From: Xiphydria camelus
Taxonomy: Eukaryota; Arthropoda; Insecta; Hymenoptera; Xiphydriidae
Length of the DNA stretch: 64,000 nt
Reading direction: 5' to 3'
Assembly (NCBI GenBank): GCA_963678675.1
Contig: OY783196.1
Span: 24,344,827-24,408,826, forward strand
Under the pieces are notes generated by a model. That model did no database searches, was not told the origin of the DNA, and saw only the letters and a list, made by a program, of their open reading frames with translations. The position numbers and the translations under genes are program-made. Positions 47,538 through 57,271 of this stretch are shown piece by piece; positions within the stretch are counted from its first letter, which is position 1; every line of letters begins with the position of its first letter.

Positions 47538-48290
47538 CACCCTCGTGCAAATTAATGGAATCAAAATATTTTAATTTCATAAATTCCTAACTTATATGAA
47601 ATGAAATGTCCCACTTATTTTTACTATGACCATCTCCCACCTCAACTAATATTTCAGTTCTTTCCGGCGTACACGGAGAAAATATTCCATTTGAAATTAC
47701 GATGCCGGCATCTTATGACCGGACCATACTGACAATATGAAACATTCTACATAACTTCTCTGATAAACTGCTGCAGACATATTTTTTTGTTTTAGATGCT
47801 ACCATGCAATTTTACGGTGCTAGCACATCTAGGGAAAAAATATCGTCATAGCAGTTATTGGAAGAAGTTATATAGAATGTTTCATATTGTCAGCACGGTC
47901 CGGCCAAAAGATGCAAGCATCGTAATTTCAAATGGAATTCTTTCTTCGTGCAGTCTACAAGTTTTTTCCTAATTATCTTCCAGTTTTTCATGATGAAATC
48001 ACATTTTTTAAAAATATTTCAATCCTGTTCATTAATACTGTATAAATTTCAATTAAAGTTTTCATCGAAATTAACGAATCCTTCTAAATACTTGTACCCT
48101 TGTAAGAATTAATAAAATGAAAACATTTTTTCATGCGGTTTCATGATGAAAAACTGAAAGATAATTGCAAGAAATTATCGACTCTACGCCGAAAAGAATA
48201 ATTGAAATGTTAATTAAGAGAGGAAAGATAAGCATACTAATAATAAATGGTAAAACAGGAATGTTTTGATTCCATCAATTTGCGCAAGTG
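47538..48290. mobile_element. TIR element, about 750 bp, host to MITE G
   Basis: The left end after TA (47536-47537) carries CGTGCAAATTAATGGAATCA and AAATATT. The right end carries the inverted TTTTGATTCCATCAATTTGC and GCAAGTG. The interior has another inverted pair, TTCCAGTTTTTCATGATGAA against TTTCATGATGAAAAACTGAA (47981-48000 and 48138-48161). No transposase is recognised. Family G sits inside. Confidence 0.6.
47672..47950. mobile_element. MITE family G, nested, 279 bp
   Basis: The arms of about 115 bp are about 85% identical in inversion. Both contain TTCCATTTGAAATTACGATG, GACAATATGAAACATTCTA and an ATAACTTCT word. The left end is CACGGAGAAAATA after TA; the right end reads inward as CACGAAGAAAGAA. 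The ends resemble the CACTGAGAAAA group. No coding capacity. Confidence 0.78.
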
Positions 48291-48465
48291 TTTAATAACT
48301 GCATAAGAAAATTTATCACGCTTGTTACCACGGTAACATTTAATTCCAAAACTCCTGAGAGACCCACTAAATCTCGACACGTTTAAATATTCGGAATCGA
48401 GAAAAGAATAGAAATTTCACCCCTCGCGGCGCGATCCTCACATCCATCGAGAAATCACTCCGGAA

Positions 48466-48707
48466 TATCGCTGCTTAAGAAGAAGACCGTCACAACTCAA
48501 AAAAGCAACATTCGGAGAAAAGGCTAGCTGAAGTTTATATGGATTTAGATTATGTTGTAATGTATCCGAAAGTTTAATATGAAGGACATTTTAAAAGTTA
48601 ATTGATGAGGAATAAAACATAATCTAAATCCATATGAACTTCAACTAGCCTTTTCTCTGAATGTTGCTTTTTTGAGTTGTGGTGGTCTTCTTCTTATAAG
48701 CAGCGAT
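48466..48707. mobile_element. Hairpin element Q, 242 bp
   Basis: Arms 48466-48556 and 48616-48707 pair almost end to end, with about 6 differences in 91. Both carry AAGAAGAAGACC, CAACTCAAAAAAGCAACATT and CCATATAAACTTC or a near form. The loop of about 59 bases contains no known feature. A transcript through it would fold into a long stem, so it is a candidate hairpin RNA source as well as a MITE. Confidence 0.8.
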
Positions 48708-49596
48708 ATATATCATCAGCCGGAAAATGGGGAAGATAGAAAAAAAAGTGAGAAAGAACAAAAGAAAGAGGACACGAAAAAAACGATCAAACGACATTTC
48801 ATACGAGGCTTTCATCGTTAACCCGAGTGATTCGCCGAAGCAGCACACGGATCGGTCGTTCGTTTCCTCGCTTACGTCTTTCGAAGAGCGATAAAAGAAA
48901 GTTTGCGAATAAAACAGTTATATTTCGCGACGCAGCGATAAGCAGCTCAAGTGCCCGTACCTGCACACCCTCTCGGCCAGGACTCGCGAGAAAATTTCCG
49001 AGTTGCACTTGACCTAGAATTCGAGGCGCGTTTATATTTCCGCTCAACTCTCCATCCGAGGAGAATAACTCGCTTCTCCTATACGTTCGAATGCACTTTG
49101 AACGATGGGTGAATCGCGGCCCGAAGCCACGTCCTTCGCTTCCGTCTAGCCGAATGTCTTTTCAAGAGGGGAAAATCCGTGAAGTTCGAGCCAAATTGAA
49201 AGTTAAATGGTGCTTGCTAACTTCTGCGGAGCGTTCGCGAGTTTTCTGTGAACCCGACGTTCCTCGCGTCGACGCGGGAGGGTTTTATTTAAGCGTTTTC
49301 GCCAGCCGACCGGAACTTTATCGCATTATTTTAATCGGGCCGGTGAGTGAGTGGCGCTGGTATTGAAAAGTCGCGTAATTAATCCGCGTGGATCATTCGT
49401 TTTTATCGACACCGGTAATTAGAGAAAAGGTACCGAATATCGACCGCTCGAGTTGGCCTTTCGCTTCCGTCGCTAGCCGTGGATGTTAAAGGCCAACTAG
49501 TGTCAACGATATTAGGTGCGCTTTTCTCCGACTAAGTTTATTTTCACTCATCGTATGGGGGAGATTTATCAATCTAAATGAGAATCGTAATTGCAG
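48708..49596. other. No gene seen
   Basis: GC-richer from about 48800 to 49500 with overlapping open frames on both strands and no domain. A CpG-containing regulatory block is possible. Confidence 0.4.
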
Positions 49597-49741
49597 AGAA
49601 GGTCTAGTTGAATACGAACCTAATAGAAAAAACTATTTGAGATGAATAGGAATTTATTCACATTGAACAAAAGTCTATTTGAATTAAATAAATGTTCTAA
49701 TATAATAGGTTCGTACTCGATTAAAGAGATATACAGAGAAT
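49597..49741. mobile_element. Small palindromic MITE (U)
   Basis: TGAATACGAACCTAATAGAA on the left (about 49609) and TATAATAGGTTCGTACTCGA on the right are inverted partners. The borders near AGAGAAGG and ATACAGAGAATA are approximate. It abuts the half copy of family I. Confidence 0.5.
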
Positions 49742-49759
49742 ATTTATTTAATCCAAATA

Positions 49760-49874
49760 GCATTTGGAGCTAAACTTGCTCTCCGGGAAAGGAATTTCAA
49801 TCACTATTACCTCATTATCTATGAGCTTTCGGCTCATACTTGTATAATACTTTCTTGAAGATTACATTTTTATC
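49760..49874. mobile_element. MITE family I, half copy, cut by a mariner
   Basis: Aligns with one arm of the family I copy at 11195-11430: CTAAACTTGCTCTCC, AATCACTATTACCTCATTAT, ATGAGCTTTCGGCTC and TGTATAATACTTTCTTGAAG. It stops at the TA where the mariner begins. The other arm was not found beyond the mariner, so the far side was lost. Confidence 0.65.
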
Positions 49875-49876
49875 TA

Positions 49877-50412
49877 TTAGGTTGGCAAGAATTTAATGAC
49901 ACACTTTAAAGTATTTTAACATTTAGTCAATTATTTATATTTATTTAATGTTTAATCAACAATATATTCTCGATTTGACTCAAATACTCTCAACCATCGT
50001 GCAGGCAGAGATTGAATCCCTTCAGCCCAAAACTGCGGGAGTTAAGAGTCGAAGAATGATTGGAGTGCAGATTTGAGGCTATCGAACTTGGCAAATGATT
50101 TTCCACGTAGGACATTTTTTAGGGCCCAAGAGAGATGGTAGCCGGGCGAATAGATAGGGTGTGGCACCGTGTTCCAGCCGAACTAATTCAGCTGACGGCC
50201 ACATGCGGTCGTGCATTGTCGTGAAGCAAGTGGACCTCAACACGTCTGGGTCGCTTTTTCTCAATAGCAGCGGCAAGCTGGCGAAGCTGGTTGGCATAGA
50301 CGTTGACAGTGACAGTCTGCGTATTAACGAGTAACTCCCAAAAGAGCATGCCCCGCGAATCCCAAAAGCAGCTGAGAAGAACTTTTCGGCGGTAAGGATT
50401 TTGCTTGATAAG
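49877..50412 (-). mobile_element. mariner fragment, one end kept
   Basis: Begins TTAGGTTGGCAAGAATTTAA after TA (49875-49876), the same end as the copy at 29017, and matches that copy for about 220 bp. It then continues into transposase sequence that the other copy has deleted. It ends abruptly near 50412, just before a hairpin, so the other inverted end is missing. In gene orientation (minus strand) it keeps the 3' half of the element. Confidence 0.85.
50188..50412 (-). pseudogene. mariner transposase, catalytic-domain fragment
   Basis: Reading the minus strand from about 50412 gives KVLLSCFWDSRGMLFWELLV, NTQTVTVNVYANQLRQLAAA and IEKKRPRRVEVHLLHDNARP HVAVS and then a stop at 50188-50190. The FWDxRG and HDNARPH motifs are the first and second catalytic-aspartate regions of mariner (DD34D) transposases. 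The downstream part, down to about 49990, shows the family C-terminus (FDSLKSALQSFFDS) but in other frames and with further stops. The copy is clearly dead. Confidence 0.88.
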
Positions 50413-50427
50413 GGTAGATAATATCCA

Positions 50428-50512
50428 TATCTGTACCCCCCAGGATAAAAGGATATTAAGTCCAATTTTTACAAATTGGACTTAATACACTTTTATCCTG
50501 GGGTACAGATAT
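50428..50512. repeat. Near-perfect hairpin, arms about 40 bp
   Basis: ATATCTGTACCCC, CAGGATAAAA and TTAAGTCCAATTT on the left pair with the right arm around a 4-base loop (TTAC). The left arm has two extra C. It lies exactly at the broken end of the mariner fragment, so it may be an insertion or the product of the event that truncated the element. Confidence 0.75.
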
Positions 50513-51546
50513 GCTTGTAGCATAATTATGTGGATTGTGCATCGGTAGCTGCGGCTGGTACGATTTCTAAGTTCCCATACGAATCAGACTACAATCAGTT
50601 CATTATACAATATTTACGCATATCCAAAGACCTACTCTCGTCCTTTTCGATCTCATTGCACTTGAATCTCATGCCTCGCTTTCAATTAATATCCGACCAA
50701 AAGCAGGAGCTATCGTTATTTCTAAGACCAAAGCAGGTCTTTTAATTGTGAAACGCGACTAAGTTTTCATTTTGTCCTGCTGCGTTCGAATAAAATCGCC
50801 TTCACCTTGACGAGAAGGCTGGAACCCGGATGGACTTAGGTTAGAAACAGAACTTTCGTGTGTGGGCAAATGCTAACTTCAAAGTATTCACGACGAAACC
50901 AGACTTTATTTTTTGACTCAGACGAATAAAAACAAAGTCCAACGCCACATGTTCCTTTTCCGATACCAACGTAACGGCGAAAACGCTTCCCGTGGAAAAC
51001 AGCTCGCATACTTCGTTGGGAAGCCCTCGCGAATCGGAATATCCAAATGCGAAAAACTGGAAATTTTCGGTCGAAACTTTCTCTGGCGGTTAACAGGAAC
51101 GGAAATTTCACCGCGAGAAATGCGGTAGGTTCTCGAGTTCTCTTTGCCGTAAAACTGCGGAGATACTTTTCCCGAGTTGGGATTCCCTCGGATAAGTTAA
51201 TTTTCATTTAATTCGCGGAAAGGCGCGTTTAAAGCGAGTCTACTCGAACTTTTGCGTATTTTCCGTTATGCGAGTCTGCTCTGATTGTACGTAATACAAT
51301 CGACATTCAGAATTTTCCAAACGAGATTGCCCGAATAGAGACCTAAATAAATAGAACACCCTAGCCGAGAAGAGCGGCGAATAACGATCGACCTCGGTAA
51401 ATTGCACGAGATTTACTAACGCAATTTCGAACTTTCTCGAGGAGACCCGAGTTTTCGAAGCAGCCGAAAGTTCAAACGAAATACACGGATAAAAGAGTCT
51501 TCTGCAAAGTATTCACTAAATGGTGTAATTAGTGAGATTTTACAAA
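50513..51546. other. No gene seen
   Basis: Mixed composition. A 123-codon minus-strand frame (50836-51207) and opposing frames lack domains. Confidence 0.45.
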
Positions 51547-52244
51547 CACTGAGATAAAAATCTGCTTCGTCAAAATAAATGCGTTTTTGAATAGTTCTAA
51601 AAGCATATTATTTTAATCTATTAGAATAAATATCGATTAGACGTACATACAGGGTGTTCATTTTAAAACTTACCACCCACGTTATCTGCGTAAAGAGACA
51701 TATTTCTGAAAATCGCCGAGACACGTCAACAAAATTATTGAGGGGGAACATTTTTTATAAAAATTCGACGCCTCCCCTCAACCACCTGACTCTGGGGGCG
51801 GTAACCCCAATATTCTTAAATGGAACAGGGGGTCGAGTGATACCTCATTTTAACGTCAAATTTGAAAAGTAGGACGTCAAAATGTACACAATTAAAAGCC
51901 CTTTAAAATGAGGTATCACTCGACCCCCTGTTCCATTTAAGAATATTGGGGTTACCGCCCCCGGAGTCAGGTGGTTGAGGGGGGGGGCGTCGAATTTTTA
52001 TAAAAAATGTTCCCCCTCAATAATTTTGTTGACGTGTCTCGGCGATTTTCAGAAATATGTCTCTTTACGCAGATAACGTGGGTGGTAAGTTTTAAAATGA
52101 ACACCCTGTATATATAATACAAATTATCAATTTAATTAAATATTGTTAGGGTCAAACTAATATTCCTTCGAATCGAATAAATGTGCTCTTAGGACTATTC
52201 AAAAACACGTTTACTTCGATCAAGCAAATTTTTTTCTGTGAGTG
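51547..52244. mobile_element. MITE family F, split by fold-back element O
   Basis: The left end CACTGAGATAAAAATCTGCT continues to GCGTTTTTGAATAGTTCTAA. The right end is the inverted form: TTAGGACTATTCAAAAACAC, CAAGCAAATTTTTTTCTGTG, AGTG followed by TA. Without 51650-52108 the element would be about 240 bp, the same size class as the other CACTGAG families. Confidence 0.78.
51650..52108. mobile_element. Young fold-back element O, 459 bp
   Basis: TA on each side (51648-51649, 52109-52110). The ends are CAGGGTGTTCATTTTAAAAC and the inverted partner. The arms of about 205 bp differ by two substitutions and a 2-base length change in a C run, so about 98% identical. The spacer is about 49 bp. The 72-codon frame across the left arm is a by-product. 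It is nested within family F and therefore younger than it. Confidence 0.88.
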
Positions 52245-52347
52245 TAGTAGAAGTTGTTTTCAGCAACACATAGGACAGAGTAGATACTGTTGTGCTCGAA
52301 TATTGTAACTGCAACTATATCAAATAAAATTTAATTCCACATTCATA

Positions 52348-52715
52348 CGAGGGCAGAGTGAAAAGTCCGATACTTTTCTAGTAGATGGTGGTGCGATCGG
52401 GAAGATAAGTATAGATCCGCCCCCATTTGGCGAAAAAAAAAAGTTCTGGTCTACCGCGACAATGCACCTGCCCATTCGTCTACCGTTGCAACAACGAAAT
52501 TGATCGATTTCAAGTTCGAATTGCTGCCGCATCCACCTTATTCACCGGATTTGGCTCCCTGCGACTTCTTTCTCTTCCCAGCCTCGAGAGATGGCTGGCT
52601 GGAAAGAAATTCTCAACAAACGAAAAGGTTATTGCCGAAGCAGGGGGCTACTTTACAGACTTTTGAACGCACCACCATCTACTAGAAAAACATCGGACTT
52701 TTCACTCTGCCCTCG
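52348..52715 (+). mobile_element. mariner deletion derivative, 368 bp, 48-bp TIRs
   Basis: TA duplication at 52346-52347 and 52716-52717. The ends CGAGGGCAGAGTGAAAAGTC through GTAGATGGTGGTGCG match their inverted partner at about 46 of 48 positions. Between them lies a fragment of transposase gene. It is a third mariner-type subfamily in the window, distinct in ends from those at 29017 and 40384. The good match of the TIRs suggests a fairly recent insertion or strong constraint on the ends. Confidence 0.88.
52448..52668 (+). pseudogene. mariner transposase, DD34D region, frameshifted
   Basis: The frame through 52458 gives VYRDNAPAHSSTVATTKL and then ELLPHPPYSPDLAPCDFFLF. The Asp of RDN (codon at 52458) and the Asp of PCD (codon at 52563) have exactly 34 residues between them, the DD34D spacing that defines mariner. 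After FLFP the family sequence shifts by one base and continues as SLERWLAGKKFSTNEKVI and then AEAGGYFTDF before a stop. The first catalytic Asp and the N-terminal half are missing. Not functional. Confidence 0.9.
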
Positions 52716-52954
52716 TAGATACATTGAAGATGTTCTACAGCGAATTATAGCACTAATAATAATTATACACAAGAATACGAGTGCTATGTTTAATTGTAGT
52801 TTTTACAGTGAAAGACGAGTATTTACAATGTATTATACCATACAACGGTACTCTGTGCTATATGTATCGCTCCCGAGGAAAACTTCTGCTATGTGAAATA
52901 TCACTAATTACTCCACTCATTGAGTACTTTGTACAACATTCTTTTATCCATGTA

Positions 52955-53179
52955 CACTGAGAGAAGAATTTATTTGTAGTTAATAAATGTAGGTATACTT
53001 GATTATGGGGAAAGAAATATCTCATTGGGCCAATCAAATCTACATTAATTATTAAAATGTCTCCTCCATTCATCAGAAATAGAGTAATAGCTAACGAATA
53101 TTGCTTAGCCCAAACAAATATTTCTTTCGCCATAATCAAGTATACGTATCTTAGCTATAAATAAACTGTTTTCTCAGTG
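52955..53179. mobile_element. MITE family C, copy 2
   Basis: 225 bp. The left end after TA is CACTGAGAGAAGAATTTATT followed by TGTAGTTAATAAATGT. The right end is TTCTCAGTG, with ACTTGATTATGGGGAAAGAA and TTTCTTTCGCCATAATCAAG as the inverted inner pair. It shares ATTAATTATTAAAATGTCTC-type centre words with copies 1 and 3. Confidence 0.8.
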
Positions 53180-53660
53180 TGTTAATGATGCACTAAGTAT
53201 CATACATACCTACATAATTTTCACGCGTAGAAGTAGATACGCTCGCTGACTTTCTATTCTTCGAATGGTGATAAAAGAGATCAGGAATATCGTAAGAAAA
53301 ATCCTTTAGCGGATATTCCAAAAAAGTCCACCCCGAAATGCGGTCGCTTGAAGGATTCTAAATCCGGATAAAGGGAAAGTCTCGGAGTTCGGTAATTATC
53401 GCTAAGAGGGATGAAGAAGATGAAAGAAGGAAAATCGAGAAAGAAGCGAGCAAACGGCGAGGCAAGTTATTTTTATCTTCTGCAGAGTCGGAAAATATTA
53501 TTTTAATACGTCTCGCGGGGCTCTTATTCGATAAAACCCACTTAAGGAAGAAATTCGGAGGCGTAGGTGGGAATTAATTTAAGAAGATACACAGCCGTCA
53601 GCTGGCGACGCGTCAAAGATGCTTTGAAAGAAGGGCCGTGCCTCTGTTCCTTATTAATTA
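53180..53660. other. No gene seen
   Basis: Purine-rich in part, otherwise featureless. The 80-codon frame at 53567 runs into the repeat below. Confidence 0.45.
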
Positions 53661-54335
53661 TTAAGATAGCATCAAGTTGCAATTTGAACTATGTTATAAA
53701 AATACAAGGGCCTCAAATTTGTTCCATTTTACCCCACTTTTTCCAAAATATGTACATAGTAAAGAAAGAATTAGTAAAAAATCATGGGAAAGCTTATGAA
53801 TTTTTATAATTATCGCAGTAACAGAACTCCTAGAGGTGAAATATTGAAGCATTTAACAGACTACCGCGTACTTTTACAGTTCATAATAGTATAAACATCA
53901 GTTTATACAGTAAAATTGAGCGATCTTCCGTTAATATGTGTCGGGCGTTTACGGTTATACTATTAATACTGTTACGAACGGTAAAAAGTATGCTGTGTCT
54001 ATTTAAAATTTTTGCGTCGCACTTTAATACATTTTTTTAAAAAAGAAGACATTTCTAAAGAATAAAAGTAAGTAAAATAAGTACGACAGGCATTTCGTTT
54101 CTTTCTCGCCTAGTTGCAATTAAAACTATAAAAATATAAAGGCCTTAAATTTGTTCCATTTTACCCTACTTTTTCCAAAATATGCACCTACACGATGTGT
54201 ATGTACATGAACCTTCCATGCATTCCAGAAAAAAGATGACATTTCAAAGGTATATTATTAAGTAAAATAAATATGGAAGACTTTTACCATTTCTTTCTCG
54301 TTAAGCTTTAATAAAAACTACACAAATATCTCAAT
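53661..54335. repeat. Diverged direct and tandem repeats
   Basis: An 80-bp stretch with CAAATTTGTTCCATTTTACC at 53673-53756 recurs at 54111-54188. A flanking stretch with AAGTAAAATAA and ATTTCTTTCTCG occurs at 54041-54140 and 54228-54330 with a period near 187 bp. These are old local duplications without coding content. Confidence 0.6.
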
Positions 54336-55510
54336 CCAGACACACGATGGCCTCTCCTCCGATGGTAAACCGCGGCCCCCGCTTCGCTACAAATTAATCC
54401 GCTTGAAGCACAAGATGCATTCCCATTTCTCGTCCGCCTGCACGCCTAATCGTCCTGCCAGCGTAATTCCCAACGGTACATCGCGCGAGAAGACCCGGCA
54501 ACGCGTCCTCCTAAGTATCCGCACTACATTTCCCGAGCGGGACCGGTTGCGGGCTTTCCCACGGGAACCGCGAGGTTCTCCCGCGACCAAAATAATTGTG
54601 ACGCCCCGCGTGCCTACCCGCGGGGCTTTTAAGCCATCGTCGGTCTTCCCGCGGCGCGGTAAGGGTCCCGCAGTAGCAAAACTGATAACGGAACGGGCAA
54701 AAGCGGCGGAGCGGGAAGGCGGAGACCGATCGCGGCAATCAAATTCGCTCGTGCCGCGCACAAATCAAGGCCGAGCGAAATTAAAGGAAAGTCGGTGTGG
54801 ATTGTAAGTAAAATTCAAGGGGTGGAAAAATTAATGACACTTAAAGAGCAAGAGGCAGGAACGTTGGGAAGACGAGGGAGAGGAAGGGGTTAAGGGTTGC
54901 TCCGCCGCTGGCGGTTGAAACAAGAGCGACCCCGCGGCAAGACGAATTGTCGGTTAAATTAAGGAAGCCGAATAACGAAAGAACGAGATAAAGTCGAGTC
55001 GTAACTAAAGTGCTCCGTCCTGATGCGACAGCCACCCACGATTGCTGTCGACACGACAATCACCGTCTCCGACGGGTCCCGCGCAAAGAGGAAGAGACAC
55101 GAAGGGGCAGATCCTGACAGCAGACACGCGAGTGTTCGAAGGAGGTTCGATAAATTTTCATTAAACGAATTATGCGCGGACGTGAGATAAACGCGACGAC
55201 CCTCGGTAGGTACCGCAACGAAAAAGGACTTTAATGAGCGTGCTGTGACCCTCGAGTAAATGTTAACGAGGCTCGAGCACTAAAAAGGAGAGGCATACGG
55301 AATAGCATTCTATTCTCCCCTTCGTAGTACATAATTTTCTCGTTTAACCGCCCTCCGAGTGTTAAAAAGTCATCCGACCGTGACTCGTCGAGATCACCTA
55401 CTGGTCTCAGCTGTTTACAGCTTGATGAAATCGAGGCAAAGCGCGTAGTTTATCAAAAATTCTAGTGATACCGCGAGATTTCAATTTTTCATAGCAATAC
55501 TATATAAATT
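54336..55510. other. CpG-rich block, no gene seen
   Basis: One of the more GC-rich segments of the window (54390-55400). Open frames on both strands (134 codons plus, 124 codons minus) overlap almost fully and are Arg/Pro-rich, the usual sign of GC-rich non-coding DNA. A promoter or a non-coding exon is possible. Confidence 0.4.
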
Positions 55511-55745
55511 CACTGAAAAAAAGAGTATATTTATAGTTAACATATTCTACGTATACACTTGATTATAGCGAAAGAAATATTCCTTTGGACCAAGCAAATA
55601 TTCGCTAACTAAGTACTACTCTATTTCTATTTGAATGAAAGAGATATTCTAATAATTAACATATATTTACTTGGCTCAACGAGATATTTCTTTCGTCATA
55701 GTCAGGTATACATTTATTAACTACAAATAAAGTCTTCTCTCAGTG
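55511..55745. mobile_element. MITE family C, copy 3
   Basis: Starts CACTGAAAAAAAGAGTATAT and ends TTCTCTCAGTG. The inner pair is ACTTGATTATAGCGAAAGAA against TTTCTTTCGTCATAGTCAGG, and TTGGCTCAACGAGATATTTC matches the other copies. Confidence 0.78.
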
Positions 55746-55807
55746 TGACCGACAGTCAATAAATACTTACAGCTACAACAATGATACCGGAACTTGTTAC
55801 ATACATA

Positions 55808-55930
55808 TCTTTACAGATGTGAAAACATGAAAAGTGAATAGTGTTTAGCTGATCAACCTATATTAAAGTAAACTAGTTCTACAGATGGCTAAACACTGTT
55901 CATTTTTCACGTTTTCACGTCTGTGAAGAC
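55808..55930. mobile_element. Small palindrome (R), about 122 bp
   Basis: TACAGATGTGAAAACATGAA and AGTGTTTAGC on the left pair with the right arm over about 45 bp with about five mismatches. No coding capacity and no second copy seen. Confidence 0.65.
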
Positions 55931-56013
55931 ACGTAGTAAGCTCCCTATATTTCGAGCACAATTCGGTACTTAAATACGGAGCGATACGTATACATAGCTT
56001 ATTCGCCTATATA

Positions 56014-56268
56014 CCGAGAAAACAATTTATTTGTAGTTAATAAATATTTGTTTGAATATGGCAAAATAAACATTTTATCGAATCAAGTAAACTCATATTC
56101 ATTAACTATTCCGATATTTATTTGGCACAATTTGATCCTTCGAGGCAACCATTTAAATGAAGTAAGCGTTTTAATAATTGACATATATTTTCTTGTCCTA
56201 ACGAAATATTTATTTTACTGTATTTAAAATTACTTTCATTAACTGTTAATAAATTTGTTCTCTCGATG
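56014..56268. mobile_element. MITE family C, copy 4, diverged
   Basis: Flanked by TA at both ends (56012-56013, 56269-56270). CCGAGAAAACAATTTATTTG then TAGTTAATAAATATTTG at the left, and TTAACTGTTAATAAATTTG then TTCTCTCGATG at the right. Less similar internally than copies 1-3, so either older or a sister subfamily. Confidence 0.65.
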
Positions 56269-57052
56269 TAACAATGCACATTGCTTCAGTAAGTCTTACA
56301 CTCTTAGGAATTATTCTTCCTACCGAGATATACGATATAAACTTTTCTCTCTTTCGGTGTATATCTACCAGAAAAACCATTTCGCTCGAATAGCCCGCAG
56401 CTACGACAACCGGCGCCTTTCCCCGAGTTAGTTCAAAGTACATAAAATAAATAAACTTCCCCCACGTTTCATTTACCAAATCGCTTAACCGTGTTGAATT
56501 ACTACTGTTCGCACTCTTCTCCTTACCGACTTCTGCGCAAAACGCTCCCGGAACTCGGTTCGAAGATCAAAAGTGGCCAGTAGACGACGTCGTCCGCATC
56601 GTTCCACGCGTACACGTTGCCGCGGAACGAGTCAATTTGTCAAGACGCTCGCCCCTCGGTCGGGTCGACGATCAGTTCCCGTCAAAGCGTATACAACGCA
56701 TCCGTTGCCCTAGAACACGTGCGCGAAGGGCGCGGGAACGGAAGTAGATCGATCTGTCAGAGCTGCCCGCGCGAAGGGTGTACAGTTTACTTCGAAAAAG
56801 GTCGGTCACGTGAGATCACGCGGAGGCGCCCCCAGTGCACCCGAGCTCGATTTTGAAAATTGAAACGGATATCCGTAGACGGAGTCGAGCTATGTACGGG
56901 TTGGGAGTTTTAGCGCGCGCCACCGCGATTGGCAATTTATCGCCTCGCTTGCGAGCGAGTGCGCCAAAGCGGAAGAGGGATAAGTAGGAAGAGAAAGGAG
57001 AACACTGGCGCGAGGTGAGAAACGAATGCGAAGAGTACCGACGCGCGGAAAT
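56269..57052. other. CpG-rich block, no gene seen
   Basis: Most of 56520-57040 is CpG-rich with overlapping frames and no domain. Confidence 0.4.
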
Positions 57053-57271
57053 AGGGTTAAAGTGAGATAAACGCCCCAGTTTCCGTTCAACTTTGAACGA
57101 GATTATCTCGAAACGCAGTTGAGATACAGGAAAAATTAAGAGCAGCGTTTTTATAGTAGAAACATAGTCGAACATCTTCTGTTTAAACTTTTTTTCGATA
57201 TCTCCAATCATTTTGAAGATAATTGATTTATAACTTCCACTTCAATTGGGGCGTTTATCGCACTTCAACCT
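57053..57271. mobile_element. Small TIR element (S), about 219 bp
   Basis: The left end AGGGTTAAAGTGAGATAAAC with GCCCCA pairs with the right end TGGGGCGTTTATCGCACTTC and AACCTT. Only about 25 bp at each end is inverted; the middle is AT-rich and non-coding. No clear target duplication. Confidence 0.55.

Noticed and set aside
50079..50465. 128-codon minus-strand frame over the mariner fragment
   Set aside because: It is the wrong phase: the mariner motifs (FWDSRG, HDNARPH) lie in a neighbouring frame with a stop.
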